Positions 44,687-54,419 of a stretch of DNA of 64,000 bases are shown here, piece by piece. Below the pieces are notes generated by a model that was not told where the DNA came from, did no database searches, and saw only the letters and a program-made list of their open reading frames with translations. The translations under genes were made by a program, and so were the position numbers. This stretch comes from Halarcobacter sp. (lineage in GTDB: Bacteria > Campylobacterota > Campylobacteria > Campylobacterales > Arcobacteraceae). Position 1 is the first letter of the stretch. Every line of letters begins with the position of its first letter. The DNA lies in contig JAQYVX010000002.1 in NCBI GenBank assembly GCA_030145305.1, positions 124,001 to 188,000 of the forward strand, in the 5' to 3' direction.

Positions 44687-45802
44687 TTATGGATTAACCG
44701 TAGCTTTAAAGCCTGCTTTTCCATTTCTAATTTCTTTAATAACAGCAGATCTAGTTGCATTACCATCTTTATCAATCGTAATTGCTCCTGATACACCATC
44801 AAAGTTAATTGTTTTTTTAATTTGTTCATTAATACAAATTGAATTTGTAGGATCTTCACAATTATTCATTGCATTGATTAATACATTGTATGTATCGGCT
44901 CCAAGTGCAGTGAATGAATTCATTTCTTTATTTCCCGTCTCTTTTTCATGAAAAGCTACAAACTCAGCAGATTTTTTTGATGGAGGATTTAAAGAATCAA
45001 AGAAGTCTGTAAACATATAACCTTCAACAGATTCTCCACCTAAATCAATAAATGTTTGGTTTGCAACACCATCACCACTAAACATTGGCTTAATTAAACC
45101 TAATTGCTTAGACTGTCTTGCAATCATAGATGCTTCTGGATGATATAATGGTAAAAATAAGAAATCTGGATTCATTTTCTTAATTTGAGAAACTACAGCT
45201 TTAAAGTCCTTATCCCCAGAAGTAACTTTAATTTTTTTAATAATTTTTCCACCATTTGCTTTAAATGCATTTTGAAAAGCTTTTGATAATCCTAAAGAAT
45301 AAACTTGTGCTTGATCAACAACTACGACAGCAGTTTTATAACCTTGTTCTTTAGCATAATTCGCAACAACTTCACCTTGGAAACTATCTGTAAAACAAAC
45401 TCTATTAGCATATGTTCTTCTTGCAGTTAGTTTATCATTTGTAGCAACTGAAGCAATAACTGGAATTTTTTTCTTATCAGCAATAGCTATTGTTTGAGCT
45501 GTATTTGTAGATGTTAAAGCCCCTAAAATAGCAACAACCTTATCTGAAGAAATTAATCTTGTAGTTGCAGTTGCAGTCTCAACTTTATCCCCTTTGTTAT
45601 CAACTAATACTATTTTAATAGTATCACCATTTTTTAAAGTTGGTTGTAATTTTTGTGCTAATTCAACACCTAAATTTGTAACTTGTCCATAAGCTGCCAA
45701 TGGCCCCGACATTGGCATAACAGCTCCTATTTTAATTTCTTTTGCCATTGCAACCCCGCAAGTTAATGCAGAAGCAAGAGCTAAACTCATAACTTTTTTC
45801 AT
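44687..45802 (-). CDS. livJ: Periplasmic branched-chain amino acid (or related) binding protein
   Basis: A 371-aa type I periplasmic binding protein with a cleavable signal (VMSLALASALTCGVAMA). The mature start KEIKIGAVMPMSGPLAAYGQ is typical of the Leu/Ile/Val-binding family. Later landmarks are VAILGALTSTNT, VVVDQAQVYSLGLSKAF and the hinge YHPEASMIARQ. It delivers substrate to LivHM; family members also bind amides or other amino acids, so the exact ligand is not assured. AAGGAG precedes the ATG. Confidence 0.92.
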   Translation of the reverse strand: MKKVMSLALASALTCGVAMAKEIKIGAVMPMSGPLAAYGQVTNLGVELAQKLQPTLKNGDTIKIVLVDNKGDKVETATATTRLISSDKVVAILGALTSTNTAQTIAIADKKKIPVIASVATNDKLTARRTYANRVCFTDSFQGEVVANYAKEQGYKTAVVVVDQAQVYSLGLSKAFQNAFKANGGKIIKKIKVTSGDKDFKAVVSQIKKMNPDFLFLPLYHPEASMIARQSKQLGLIKPMFSGDGVANQTFIDLGGESVEGYMFTDFFDSLNPPSKKSAEFVAFHEKETGNKEMNSFTALGADTYNVLINAMNNCEDPTNSICINEQIKKTINFDGVSGAITIDKDGNATRSAVIKEIRNGKAGFKATVNP

Positions 45803-45934
45803 TCACACTCCTTAAAATTTGTCTTTAGATGGTAACATAACAAAACATAAAATTTAAATAAAGTTTAAATAAATTGCATGAAAATTGCAATAATAAATAA
45901 AGGAAGTGTTTCGAATTTACTTACTTTTTATTTT

Positions 45935-47842
45935 TTATCTAACACATGATTTACCATCACTTTTTGCTTTGTATAAAGCTTCATCTGCTCTTCTTAAAAT
46001 TGATTCAATATTGGTATCTTCTTTTTGATATTCTCCAACTCCAATGCTAACATTAAAATTAATCTTCTTTTCTTCTAAGTGATTAGTGGTATTAATATTT
46101 TTAATAATTTTTTCACCAATCTTTTTTGCATTATATATATCGCTACTTGGAAGTAAAACAATAAATTCATCTCCACCATATCTTACAAGAATATCATTAT
46201 CTCTAATTACATTATTAATTCTTGTAACTAAGTCTTTTATAACAGTATCTCCAACTTCATGACCATAAGTATCATTTATATTTTTAAAATCATCAATATC
46301 GATAACAAGCAAAGATAACTTTTTTCCCTCACGCTTTAGAATTTTTAAATAATTATTAGAGAAATCTTCCAAAAACCTTCTATTATAAACATCTGTAAGA
46401 GCATCAGTATTTGCAAGTTTTTCATTCAAAAGTCTTTTTGTTTCAGATTCAACAAGTTTTCGTGTTCTTTCTTCTAATTCATTTGACAAATTATTAAAAT
46501 TTTCACTTAAAGTATCTAATTCAAGAATACCACAAGCTTCTAGTTTCTTATTTTTCTTATTTTTCCCTAAACTTTTAGTCATCTCAATAATTTTTAAAAT
46601 TGGTGTATTTATTGTCAAAACAAAACTTTTTGATTTAATGTATAAATAAATAAAAAATAGAATATAAAATATACATATAAATAGAATAATCAAATATCCT
46701 AATTCTTTATAATAGTTTTCTAATTCAAGAACTTCTGAAATGATTTCTTCTTCATCTATTAAAGATATTAAAAACCATGAAGTTTTTTCTATTTTTTTTG
46801 AAAAAAGCATATATTTATTATCATTTATAATATTCTCATGAGAAAAGGTTGAACCATTTACTATTTTTTTTAAATTATTAACAAACTTTTCATTTGGATA
46901 TTCAAATATATTATTTTCTTTATTCTCATATCTTTTATTTTTTATCTTTTTATTTTCTAAAAATTGATATTTTGAACTATTTTTTATATTAAAAATTTCT
47001 TTGATTTTTTCAGTCATTGCGATAATTTTTCCATTCTTATCTATTAAAAAAGATGAACCATTATATGGTAACTCAAAATCTAGGAAATTATTTATTATTG
47101 AATTAACAGTTAAATCAACTCCTATAACACCTTCTAAAAAACCATTATTATATACTGGTGCAATTACACTTAACATCCAACCTTTTCCTACTGGATCTAA
47201 ATAAATATCAGTCCAAACTAACTTTTTTTTAGGATTATTCTCTAAATTTGCTTTATAATAAAAATTATAATTTTTCATATCTATAACTGATGGAAATACA
47301 TTAAATATATCTTCTATAAAAGGATAATATCTAACAATATTATCATGTGAATTGAAATATGCTGAAGTTATCATTTCATTATTTTCAACAATTAACTTGA
47401 TTGTATTATCTAATAATTCACTATTTTCTAGTTTTGATTTTATTTTAGGAGTTATAATAGTATTTTTTGAAACTACAACTGAAGAGCCCAGATTATTAAT
47501 TGATTTAAAATACATTCCATTTTCGGAGTATTTGAAAACTGGATTAGTTGAATTTCTTAATTTGTAATTATTTATAAAAAAATTCTGATGTTCATTTTGA
47601 AGTAAAGTAACAGCATTCTCTATATCATGAAATCTATGTTCAGTCATTGAGGTTAAATTATTTACATTTATATAAGCGCTTTTTTTTACATCATTTAAAA
47701 TAAAATTAATACTTGAATCAACCATATTTCTATTAGCACTAAAATATATTATGACTAAAATGATTTCTATAAATAAAATAGAGGTTAATGCAGTTTTTAA
47801 ATAGTTTTTGTATATAAGTTTCTCTAGGATTATTTTATTCAC
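45935..47842 (-). CDS. Cache-domain diguanylate cyclase
   Basis: A 635-aa membrane signalling enzyme. TM1 at about 15-35 and TM2 at about 380-400 enclose a large periplasmic double-Cache domain (VWTDIYLDPVGKGWMLSVIA; GVIGVDLTVNSIINNFLDF), the usual amino-acid or organic-acid sensor fold. A HAMP-like linker and the C-terminal GGDEF domain follow, with active site RYGGDEF and an RxxD inhibitory site (RDND) just before it. It would make cyclic di-GMP in response to an external ligand. It lies alone between liv and hyp genes. Confidence 0.9.
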   Translation of the reverse strand: MNKIILEKLIYKNYLKTALTSILFIEIILVIIYFSANRNMVDSSINFILNDVKKSAYINVNNLTSMTEHRFHDIENAVTLLQNEHQNFFINNYKLRNSTNPVFKYSENGMYFKSINNLGSSVVVSKNTIITPKIKSKLENSELLDNTIKLIVENNEMITSAYFNSHDNIVRYYPFIEDIFNVFPSVIDMKNYNFYYKANLENNPKKKLVWTDIYLDPVGKGWMLSVIAPVYNNGFLEGVIGVDLTVNSIINNFLDFELPYNGSSFLIDKNGKIIAMTEKIKEIFNIKNSSKYQFLENKKIKNKRYENKENNIFEYPNEKFVNNLKKIVNGSTFSHENIINDNKYMLFSKKIEKTSWFLISLIDEEEIISEVLELENYYKELGYLIILFICIFYILFFIYLYIKSKSFVLTINTPILKIIEMTKSLGKNKKNKKLEACGILELDTLSENFNNLSNELEERTRKLVESETKRLLNEKLANTDALTDVYNRRFLEDFSNNYLKILKREGKKLSLLVIDIDDFKNINDTYGHEVGDTVIKDLVTRINNVIRDNDILVRYGGDEFIVLLPSSDIYNAKKIGEKIIKNINTTNHLEEKKINFNVSIGVGEYQKEDTNIESILRRADEALYKAKSDGKSCVR

Positions 47843-47935
47843 TAAAAAGCCTTTATATAATCGTTTCAGCGCTTATTATATCGAAGTAATAATATTTATT
47901 ACTATTAATCTTAATATCTAATTTATTTATTTAAG

Positions 47936-48277
47936 TTATTCCATTTCTAAACTCATAAGATACATATCTTCACCATCTATTACTTTTACTTCCTTTGATT
48001 GACAATTGGGACATAAAAATTCATTCTTTTCTAGTGTAGATTCTTGATTACAAAATAGACATGTAATAACAACTTTTTGGCGATTAATTATAAATTCTGC
48101 TTTATCACATACGGTTTGTTCTTTAAATGTATCAAAGGCTGTTTGAAGTAAATCAGGTTCAACTCCAGATAAAACTCCAATTTTTATAATAACTTTTGTA
48201 ACATTTGTTGAGTTGTTTTGTTTTGCGTGTTCTTCACAACTTTCTAATAATGATTGAACAATACTATATTCATGCAT
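47936..48277 (-). CDS. hypA: Hydrogenase/urease nickel incorporation protein HypA
   Basis: A 113-aa nickel metallochaperone. The invariant MHEYSIV start provides the Ni ligands His2 and Glu3, and the zinc site is two CxxC pairs (CLFC and CPNC). It hands Ni to the hydrogenase large subunit with HypB. It is the last gene of the hypBCDE-hypX-hypA operon, one base after hypX. Confidence 0.96.
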   Translation of the reverse strand: MHEYSIVQSLLESCEEHAKQNNSTNVTKVIIKIGVLSGVEPDLLQTAFDTFKEQTVCDKAEFIINRQKVVITCLFCNQESTLEKNEFLCPNCQSKEVKVIDGEDMYLMSLEME

Positions 48278-48278
48278 T

Positions 48279-49925
48279 TTATAATTCCTTAAATCTTTTT
48301 AAACTATTTTTATTCTCTTTTTTATAAACAAAGGCATTTCTTAATTTATGAAAAGAGCTTTTTTTATCCCAAAACTCAGGATACATTTTTTGAAGTTCTT
48401 TCTCTTTCAATTTTTCTATTTTTTCTTCATTATCAAATAAAAAATCTTTCTTTGAATCTATAAAATCTTCAAATTTTTCTTCATCATTTACTAAATCTTC
48501 TAGAAATGTTTCTAGATTTTTATTATAATCCATACTTGAAAATACCTCATCAAGCATTCCAATTTTTTTAGCTTCATTACTTCCTATAACTAAGCATTTA
48601 TTTAAAATCTCATCTGCAATATCTTTTTTAACTCTTTTATAAAATGAAAAAGTATGATATTCACTACCACTTAAACCCATAGTTTTATAATGAGGATTAA
48701 AAACAACTCCATCTTGAGCAAAACAATAATCACAAGCAAGCCCTAGAAAAACCCCACCTGCTCCAGCATTTTTTGAAAAAGATGCAATTGTAATAATATC
48801 TTGGGCGAATAAAATTGATTTAACAACATCATTCATAGCATTGATATTACTCCAGCCATCTTCTCCTTGTTTTTTACTATCTTCTAAAATATTAAGATGA
48901 ATACCATTTGAAAAAAATTCATTTGCTCCCATAAGTACTAAAATTTTACACTCTTCTTTTAAATATTCAATTGCATATTTAAGTCTTATTGCTTGCTCTG
49001 CATTCATAGCCCCATTGTGAAAATCAAAATGTAAATAAGCAATATCTTCTTTTTTTTCTACATAAATTTCATGAAAAGTATTTCTATTATCTGAGTTAAG
49101 TATCAAAGGTATTCTTTGTTCTTTTACACCTTTGATATTTTCTTTTAAAACATAAGTAGAGGGAAGTTTAATTCCACCTTCTTTTTTTAAATGACTTATC
49201 CAGATTGCCCCATCAAGAGTACCTATACAAATAGCTCCATCTCTTTTTGCTATTATCTCTTTTGCACTTGATTTAAGTTCATTTTCTTTGTGTGCTCCAT
49301 ACATAAAACAATCAATTCCAAAAAAGTTTTCTTTTACACCAGGATAAGAATCACTCATATTAATTTTTTTAATTATTGTTTCACTTGTGTCTTCTTCCCA
49401 ATTTATCTTTCTATCATTTTGTTTTAATGTTAAATGAATGCTATTTTTAATTTGAGGAAATGGCTTAAAGTATGGATTTTTAAAATTTGCAAGTAAAGTT
49501 TTTAAAGCTTTAGCTGTAGCCTCACTAATTTCATTTCTATATATTGAGCTTTTACTTGCCTTTCTCATTTTAAATTCACTTGAAGCATAAATATCTCCAC
49601 CATCTAGCTCTTCATTTGCTTTTAAAATTACTACTCCCCACTCTTTTCTTTCATCATTTATAGCATGGTCTAAAGATTGATGTCCTCTATCTCCTCTCAT
49701 TCCTGGATGTAAAATAAAAGTAGGATAAGATTTATAGATTTTAGAAGGCAGATATTTTTTTAAATAGGGACAAAAAATTATATCTGGGTTTATTTGATTT
49801 ATATTTTCTAGTAGATTTTCTTGATTTTCAAGACAAATACTTACTTCATAATTCAACTCTTTTAATTGACAATATACTCTTTGAGATAATGAATTAAAAG
49901 AAGAAATTAGAAGTAAGATTTTCAT
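48279..49925 (-). CDS. hypX: HypX/HoxX hydrogenase maturation protein (CO-ligand synthesis)
   Basis: A 548-aa two-domain protein. The N-terminal half is like methionyl-tRNA formyltransferase, with the HPGMRGDRGHQSLDHAI motif near residue 73 and the family GDIYASSEF. The C-terminal half is a crotonase-fold domain (AYLHFDFHNGAMNAEQAIRL; NAGAGGVFLGLACDYCFAQ). In Aquifex and Cupriavidus HypX this pair makes CO from a formyl group on CoA, giving the CO ligand of the NiFe centre under air. It lies 9 bases after hypE, inside the maturation operon. Confidence 0.88.
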   Translation of the reverse strand: MKILLLISSFNSLSQRVYCQLKELNYEVSICLENQENLLENINQINPDIIFCPYLKKYLPSKIYKSYPTFILHPGMRGDRGHQSLDHAINDERKEWGVVILKANEELDGGDIYASSEFKMRKASKSSIYRNEISEATAKALKTLLANFKNPYFKPFPQIKNSIHLTLKQNDRKINWEEDTSETIIKKINMSDSYPGVKENFFGIDCFMYGAHKENELKSSAKEIIAKRDGAICIGTLDGAIWISHLKKEGGIKLPSTYVLKENIKGVKEQRIPLILNSDNRNTFHEIYVEKKEDIAYLHFDFHNGAMNAEQAIRLKYAIEYLKEECKILVLMGANEFFSNGIHLNILEDSKKQGEDGWSNINAMNDVVKSILFAQDIITIASFSKNAGAGGVFLGLACDYCFAQDGVVFNPHYKTMGLSGSEYHTFSFYKRVKKDIADEILNKCLVIGSNEAKKIGMLDEVFSSMDYNKNLETFLEDLVNDEEKFEDFIDSKKDFLFDNEEKIEKLKEKELQKMYPEFWDKKSSFHKLRNAFVYKKENKNSLKRFKEL

Positions 49926-49934
49926 ATCTTAGTT

Positions 49935-50924
49935 TTAACAAATTCTTGGAAGTAATTCACCCGTTGGTAACTCTAAAAATCTTTTAGTTCCCCAAGCAGA
50001 ATTTAATACTACTTTTCCAATATATTGATCGCTAACCGTTCCAATAATACTTGCTGTTTCATTTGTACGCTTTAAAATTTCTAATGCCTTAGAGGCATCT
50101 TCTTTCTCAATTGCTAAAACAAAAGTTCCTTCATTTGCTAAAGCCATAGCTTCAAAACCAAGTAATTCACAAATACCATTAACCTCATCAGAAATTGGAA
50201 TTTTATCTTCTTCAACTTCTACACAAATATTAGATTGGCTTGCCCATTCATTTAAAACAGCGGCAACTCCTCCTCTTGTAGCATCTCTTAATGCAGTTAT
50301 TTTAATATCTGCATCAATTAAAGCTTTTACTTGAGGATATAAAGAAGCACAATCACTTTGCAAAGAACTACTCATATCAATACCTTCACGGCTTGCAAAA
50401 ATAGTTGCCCCATGAGCTCCTATATCTCTACTTACTAAAATTACATCTTTTTTTGTGATGTTATTTGAAGAGATACCTTTTTTTTGTATTTCCCCAATAC
50501 CTGTTGTATTTATAAAAATTTTATCAACACTACCACGTGGTACTACTTTTGTATCACCACTTACAACTATCGCACCATTTACTTCAAGCTCTTTTTTCAT
50601 ACTACGTACAATTTTCTCTAAACTTCTAAAGTCAAAACCTTCTTCAATAATTACAGAACAAGTTAGGTACTTTGGCTTTGCCCCCATCATGGCTAAGTCA
50701 TTACAAGTTCCACAAACTGCAAGTTTTCCAATATCAGAACCAGGAAAAAACAAAGGACTCACAGTAAAAGAATCAGTAGAAAATGCCAACTTACCATTAT
50801 GAATAACAGCAGCATCTTCACTTTTCTCTAAAATATCATTTTTAAAAGCCTTATAAAAAACTTTTGAAATAAGTTCATTATTCTCTTGCCCACCATTTCC
50901 ATGGGCTAATGTAATTGTTTTCAT
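49935..50924 (-). CDS. hypE: Hydrogenase maturation protein HypE
   Basis: A 329-aa PurM-fold enzyme that dehydrates the carbamoylated C-terminal cysteine to a thiocyanate, the cyanide source for the NiFe site. The chain ends in PRIC, the required terminal Cys. N-terminal landmarks are LAHGNGGQENNELI and the ATP-site FSTDSFTVSPLFFPGSDIGK. The ATG at 50924 overlaps the hypD stop (ATGA), so the longer open frame upstream is not the start. Confidence 0.96.
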   Translation of the reverse strand: MKTITLAHGNGGQENNELISKVFYKAFKNDILEKSEDAAVIHNGKLAFSTDSFTVSPLFFPGSDIGKLAVCGTCNDLAMMGAKPKYLTCSVIIEEGFDFRSLEKIVRSMKKELEVNGAIVVSGDTKVVPRGSVDKIFINTTGIGEIQKKGISSNNITKKDVILVSRDIGAHGATIFASREGIDMSSSLQSDCASLYPQVKALIDADIKITALRDATRGGVAAVLNEWASQSNICVEVEEDKIPISDEVNGICELLGFEAMALANEGTFVLAIEKEDASKALEILKRTNETASIIGTVSDQYIGKVVLNSAWGTKRFLELPTGELLPRIC

Positions 50925-52066
50925 AATAAATTCCCATATTTGTAATATGCTGCACATGCACCTTCTGAGCTTACCATACAAGAACCAATTGGGGTACTTG
51001 GTTTACAAGCTGTTCCAAAAATTGTACATTCAGGAGGACTAGCCATTCCTCTTAAAATATCTCCACAAATGCAAAGCTTATGATCTTCTATCTCTGCAAT
51101 TGGTAAAACATTTTTATATATAACTTCAGCATCATATTTAGCAAATTCATCTCTTAATTTAAGTCCAGAATCTTTTACATTTCCTAAACCTCTCCATTTA
51201 AATAGATTTATTTTTTCAAAATATTTTGCAATTAAATTCTGTGCTTTTATATTTCCATCATAAGAGACTAATCTTTTATATTCTACTTCAAGTTCACATC
51301 TATTTTCAATAAACTGCTTAACTATCATTGAAATTGATTGCATCACATCTACAGGTTCAAAACCACCTACTACAACAGGAATCTTATAATCTCTTGGAAA
51401 TTCTTCATAAATCTTACTACCACTTATAACTGAAACATGAGAAGGGCCTAAAAAAGCATCAATTTTATGATTATATGAATCTACATGTTCATCTCTACTA
51501 TCTATTAACTCTCTCATTACTTCAGGAACTGTAACATGATTTATATGAAAGAAAATATTTTTAATATCTTGTTTTATTACGGTATCAATTAAAGCAGCTG
51601 TCATAGGAGTAGTAGTTTCAAAGCCAATTGCAAAGAAGATTATTTTTTTATCTTTATTTTCATCTGCAATTTTTAAACAATCTAAAGGAGAGTATATAAA
51701 TCTTACATCAGCACCTTTACTTCTTGCATCTTGCAAACTTCCATTAGATCCTGGAACTTTTATCATATCACCAAGAGTTACTAGGATTACATCTTCTTGC
51801 ATACTTAAGACATAGGCATGGTCAATTCTTTCTTTTGGCATAATACATACAGGACACCCAGGGCCATGTATGAAATTAATATTTTTAGGTAAAATTTGAG
51901 GAATACCATATTTCATAATAGTATGAGTATGACCCCCACAAACTTCCATTATATTAATTGGATGTGTTAATTTTTTTGCATCTTCTTCTATAATTTTTTT
52001 ATATGCTTTTATAGTATCAGGATCTCGAAAACCATCATATAAATCTTTTAGTTCTAAATTATTCAT
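50921..52066 (-). CDS. hypD: Hydrogenase maturation protein HypD
   Basis: A 381-aa iron-sulphur scaffold that binds the Fe(CN)2CO unit with HypC. It has the conserved motifs MEVCGGHTHTIMKYG (Cys42 region), GPGCPVCIMP and the 4Fe-4S cysteines toward the C-terminus (CICGDILRGMASPPEC then GTAC). It lies between hypC (2-base gap) and hypE (4-base overlap). Confidence 0.97.
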   Translation of the reverse strand: MNNLELKDLYDGFRDPDTIKAYKKIIEEDAKKLTHPINIMEVCGGHTHTIMKYGIPQILPKNINFIHGPGCPVCIMPKERIDHAYVLSMQEDVILVTLGDMIKVPGSNGSLQDARSKGADVRFIYSPLDCLKIADENKDKKIIFFAIGFETTTPMTAALIDTVIKQDIKNIFFHINHVTVPEVMRELIDSRDEHVDSYNHKIDAFLGPSHVSVISGSKIYEEFPRDYKIPVVVGGFEPVDVMQSISMIVKQFIENRCELEVEYKRLVSYDGNIKAQNLIAKYFEKINLFKWRGLGNVKDSGLKLRDEFAKYDAEVIYKNVLPIAEIEDHKLCICGDILRGMASPPECTIFGTACKPSTPIGSCMVSSEGACAAYYKYGNLL

Positions 52067-52068
52067 AA

Positions 52069-52353
52069 CTAAGCCCTATTTTGGCAGTTATCATCATCTA
52101 AAATTGCTTGGCGCCTATCTTCTTCTTCCATTTTTTCTATGATTTCTTTATATATTTCTAAAGAAGCCAAGGCATCTTCTTCATTTATTTTATTCATTGC
52201 AAAACCAATATGAATAAGTACATAATCTCCAACTATAACAGGTTCATCAATTAAGTCTAAAGAAGCTTTTCTTTCAACTCCCATGGTGTCTATTGTTGCT
52301 ACATTATGTTCTTCGTCTATATGAGTTACTTTTGAAGGGATTGATAAACACAT
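52069..52353 (-). CDS. hypC: Hydrogenase assembly chaperone HypC
   Basis: A 94-aa chaperone whose N-terminal MCLSIP exposes the essential Cys2 that carries the iron unit from HypD to the large subunit. A beta-barrel (ATIDTMGVERKASLDLI; VGDYVLIHIGFAMNKI) and an acidic C-terminal helix follow. One base separates it from hypB. Confidence 0.97.
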   Translation of the reverse strand: MCLSIPSKVTHIDEEHNVATIDTMGVERKASLDLIDEPVIVGDYVLIHIGFAMNKINEEDALASLEIYKEIIEKMEEEDRRQAILDDDNCQNRA

Positions 52354-52354
52354 A

Positions 52355-53134
52355 TTATTGTCTCAGCTTTCTTTTAAAATTAATCCAGTCTACAACTGCT
52401 TGCAAACTCTTTTCATCTTTTGTTGATACCTCTAAAATATCTACATTTGGTTTTAGTTTTCTAGCTTCATTTTTTTCTTTTTCAACATCATATTCAAAAT
52501 AAGGAAGTAAATCAGTTTTTGTAATTAAAATTAAATCTGCACATCTAAACATAACAGGATATTTTATAATTTTATCTTCACCTTCAGGAACAGAAACTAG
52601 GACAATATTTAAATGAGTCCCCACATCATAAGAAGCTGGACATACAAGATTTCCTACATTTTCTACAAAACATACATCTAAATCATCTAAAGGCATATCA
52701 TGAAGCCCTTTATGAACCATAAAAGCATCTAAGTGACAAGCACTTCCTGTTTGTATTTGAATAGCCTTAATACCTTTTTCTTTTAACCTATCAGCATCTT
52801 TAGAAGTTTCTAAATCACCTTCAACAACACCAAATTTAAAATCTGCAATATCAATTATATGCTCTAATAAAGTAGTTTTTCCACTTCCAGGACTTGACAT
52901 AAGATTAATACCTAAAACCTTATGATTATCAAAGTGAGCTCTATTATGAGCTGCTTCCTGATCATTTTTATCTAAAATCTTTTTAATCACTGAAATTGTT
53001 TTACTATCATTTAATTGAGGGTTATGATGTAAAGTTTCATGAGCTGCTTGGTGGTTATGACTATGAGAGTGTTCATGACTATGTTCATGGTCATGATGAT
53101 GGTCTGTTATACTACATCCGCAATCTTGGCACAT
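52355..53134 (-). CDS. hypB: Hydrogenase nickel incorporation GTPase HypB
   Basis: A 259-aa GTPase that loads nickel. It begins with the high-affinity Ni motif CQDCGC, followed by a histidine-rich stretch (residues about 11-38, more than a dozen His) that can store nickel. The GTPase P-loop is MSSPGSGKTTLLEH, and ENVGNLVCPASYD and LLPYF mark the G3/G4 area with its metal cysteine. It is the first gene of the operon, preceded by AAGGAAG and a TATAAT inside a palindrome. Confidence 0.97.
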   Translation of the reverse strand: MCQDCGCSITDHHHDHEHSHEHSHSHNHQAAHETLHHNPQLNDSKTISVIKKILDKNDQEAAHNRAHFDNHKVLGINLMSSPGSGKTTLLEHIIDIADFKFGVVEGDLETSKDADRLKEKGIKAIQIQTGSACHLDAFMVHKGLHDMPLDDLDVCFVENVGNLVCPASYDVGTHLNIVLVSVPEGEDKIIKYPVMFRCADLILITKTDLLPYFEYDVEKEKNEARKLKPNVDILEVSTKDEKSLQAVVDWINFKRKLRQ

Positions 53135-53148
53135 TTATCTTCCTTTTT

Positions 53149-53167
53149 TTATTCATTATATGAATAA
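53149..53167 (-). promoter_or_regulatory. hypB promoter embedded in a perfect 8-3-8 palindrome
   Basis: TTATTCAT, TAT, ATGAATAA is a perfect inverted repeat. On the minus strand its centre supplies TATAAT (53160-53155), which places transcription start about 14 bases before the hypB ATG. A repressor on the palindrome would cover the -10 box. Related ATTCAT/ATGAAT half-sites occur just upstream of hydA. Confidence 0.55.
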
Positions 53168-53296
53168 TTGTTCATTTTCTTTAGTTTATTGTAAAAGAAC
53201 TAAAATAGAACTAATAGTGCCTATATCTTGTGTATTTTTAGAACTATTAAGTATTTCTTTTATATGATTAGTAAACTTTTTTAAATAGGAAATAAA

Positions 53297-54397
53297 ATGG
53301 CTGGAATTTTAGGATACCTTTCCATACTAAGTGATGATATAAGTACCTTAGCTGGAAAAACAATAGTAACTGCGTCAAAATCTCTAGCTACTTCTTTAGA
53401 TGATGTTGGAATTTTATTTGACGATATTGTAACTTATACAAAATTAGCTGGAATTAAATCCTCAGGTATTTTAGTAGATGATTTAGCGGCAATCTCTTCT
53501 TTTACAAATGAAACTACAAGTGATATTTTAAAAAATGAGTTAAAAAAAGCCCATAATGTAAAAGAATTAAAACAAAATATTGAGAAATTAGAAAAAAAAT
53601 CTAAAGATGAAGTATTAAAAGAACTTGAAAATATAAAAAAACAAGCCATAAGAAAAGCTCAAAAAAATGCAGCAGCAAGAGAGTTACCAATTGTATATAA
53701 AATTGCAAAAGGAAGTTTATTAAATAAACTTATTATTATTCCAATAGTTTTAATAATAAGTGCTATTGCTCCTTGGCTTATGTCACCTGCTTTAATATTA
53801 GGTGGTATTTATTTATGTTTTGAAGGAGTTGAAAGTATACTTGAGAAACTACACAAAAATAATCATATTGAAGAAAAAATAGATAATAGTTCCCTTTCAA
53901 ATGAAAAAATAGAAGAGGCAAAAATAAAAAGTGCTATAAAAACAGACTTTATTTTATCTTTTGAAATTATTGTTATAACACTTAGCTTACTTTCAGATTC
54001 AGATTTTATAACTAAACTTTCTGTATTAATTATTATTGGAATTTTAACAACTATTGCTGTTTATGGAATCGTTGCTTTAATAATAAGACTTGATGATATA
54101 GGATTTTTTCTTCAAGAGAAAAAATCTTTTTCTTTAAAAAAGATGGGAGATGTTTTAGTTAACTCAATGCCTATTATTATAAAAACTATTTCAATTATTG
54201 GAACAGTAGCAATGTTAGCAGTTGGAGGGGGAATTATTTCCCATGAAACACATGCCTTGAGTTTTCTTGAAAAGATATTTAATTCTAGTCTTATTAATTT
54301 TATAATTGAAATTATATTTGGCCTTATAATTGGATATTTAAGTGTAAAAATATTGCCCTTCTTTGGAAATATTCTTAAAAAATTAAAAACAAATTAA
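53297..54397 (+). CDS. DUF808 family membrane protein
   Basis: A 366-aa protein that starts with the unmistakable DUF808 (YedI) opening MAGILGYLSILSDDISTLAGK and continues VTASKSLATSLDDVGILFDD. About four to six hydrophobic segments fill the C-terminal two-thirds. A charged coiled coil lies at about 85-125. Function of the family is unknown. It is divergent from hypB, with AGGAA upstream of the ATG. It has no evident link to hydrogenase. Confidence 0.88.
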   Translation: MAGILGYLSILSDDISTLAGKTIVTASKSLATSLDDVGILFDDIVTYTKLAGIKSSGILVDDLAAISSFTNETTSDILKNELKKAHNVKELKQNIEKLEKKSKDEVLKELENIKKQAIRKAQKNAAARELPIVYKIAKGSLLNKLIIIPIVLIISAIAPWLMSPALILGGIYLCFEGVESILEKLHKNNHIEEKIDNSSLSNEKIEEAKIKSAIKTDFILSFEIIVITLSLLSDSDFITKLSVLIIIGILTTIAVYGIVALIIRLDDIGFFLQEKKSFSLKKMGDVLVNSMPIIIKTISIIGTVAMLAVGGGIISHETHALSFLEKIFNSSLINFIIEIIFGLIIGYLSVKILPFFGNILKKLKTN

Positions 54398-54419
54398 GTT
54401 TTTTACAAAGTAATAAATT

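Noticed and set aside
50925-50981. Upstream extension of hypE
   Set aside because: HypE proteins start at the AHGNGG motif, and ATG at 50924 makes the usual ATGA overlap with hypD.
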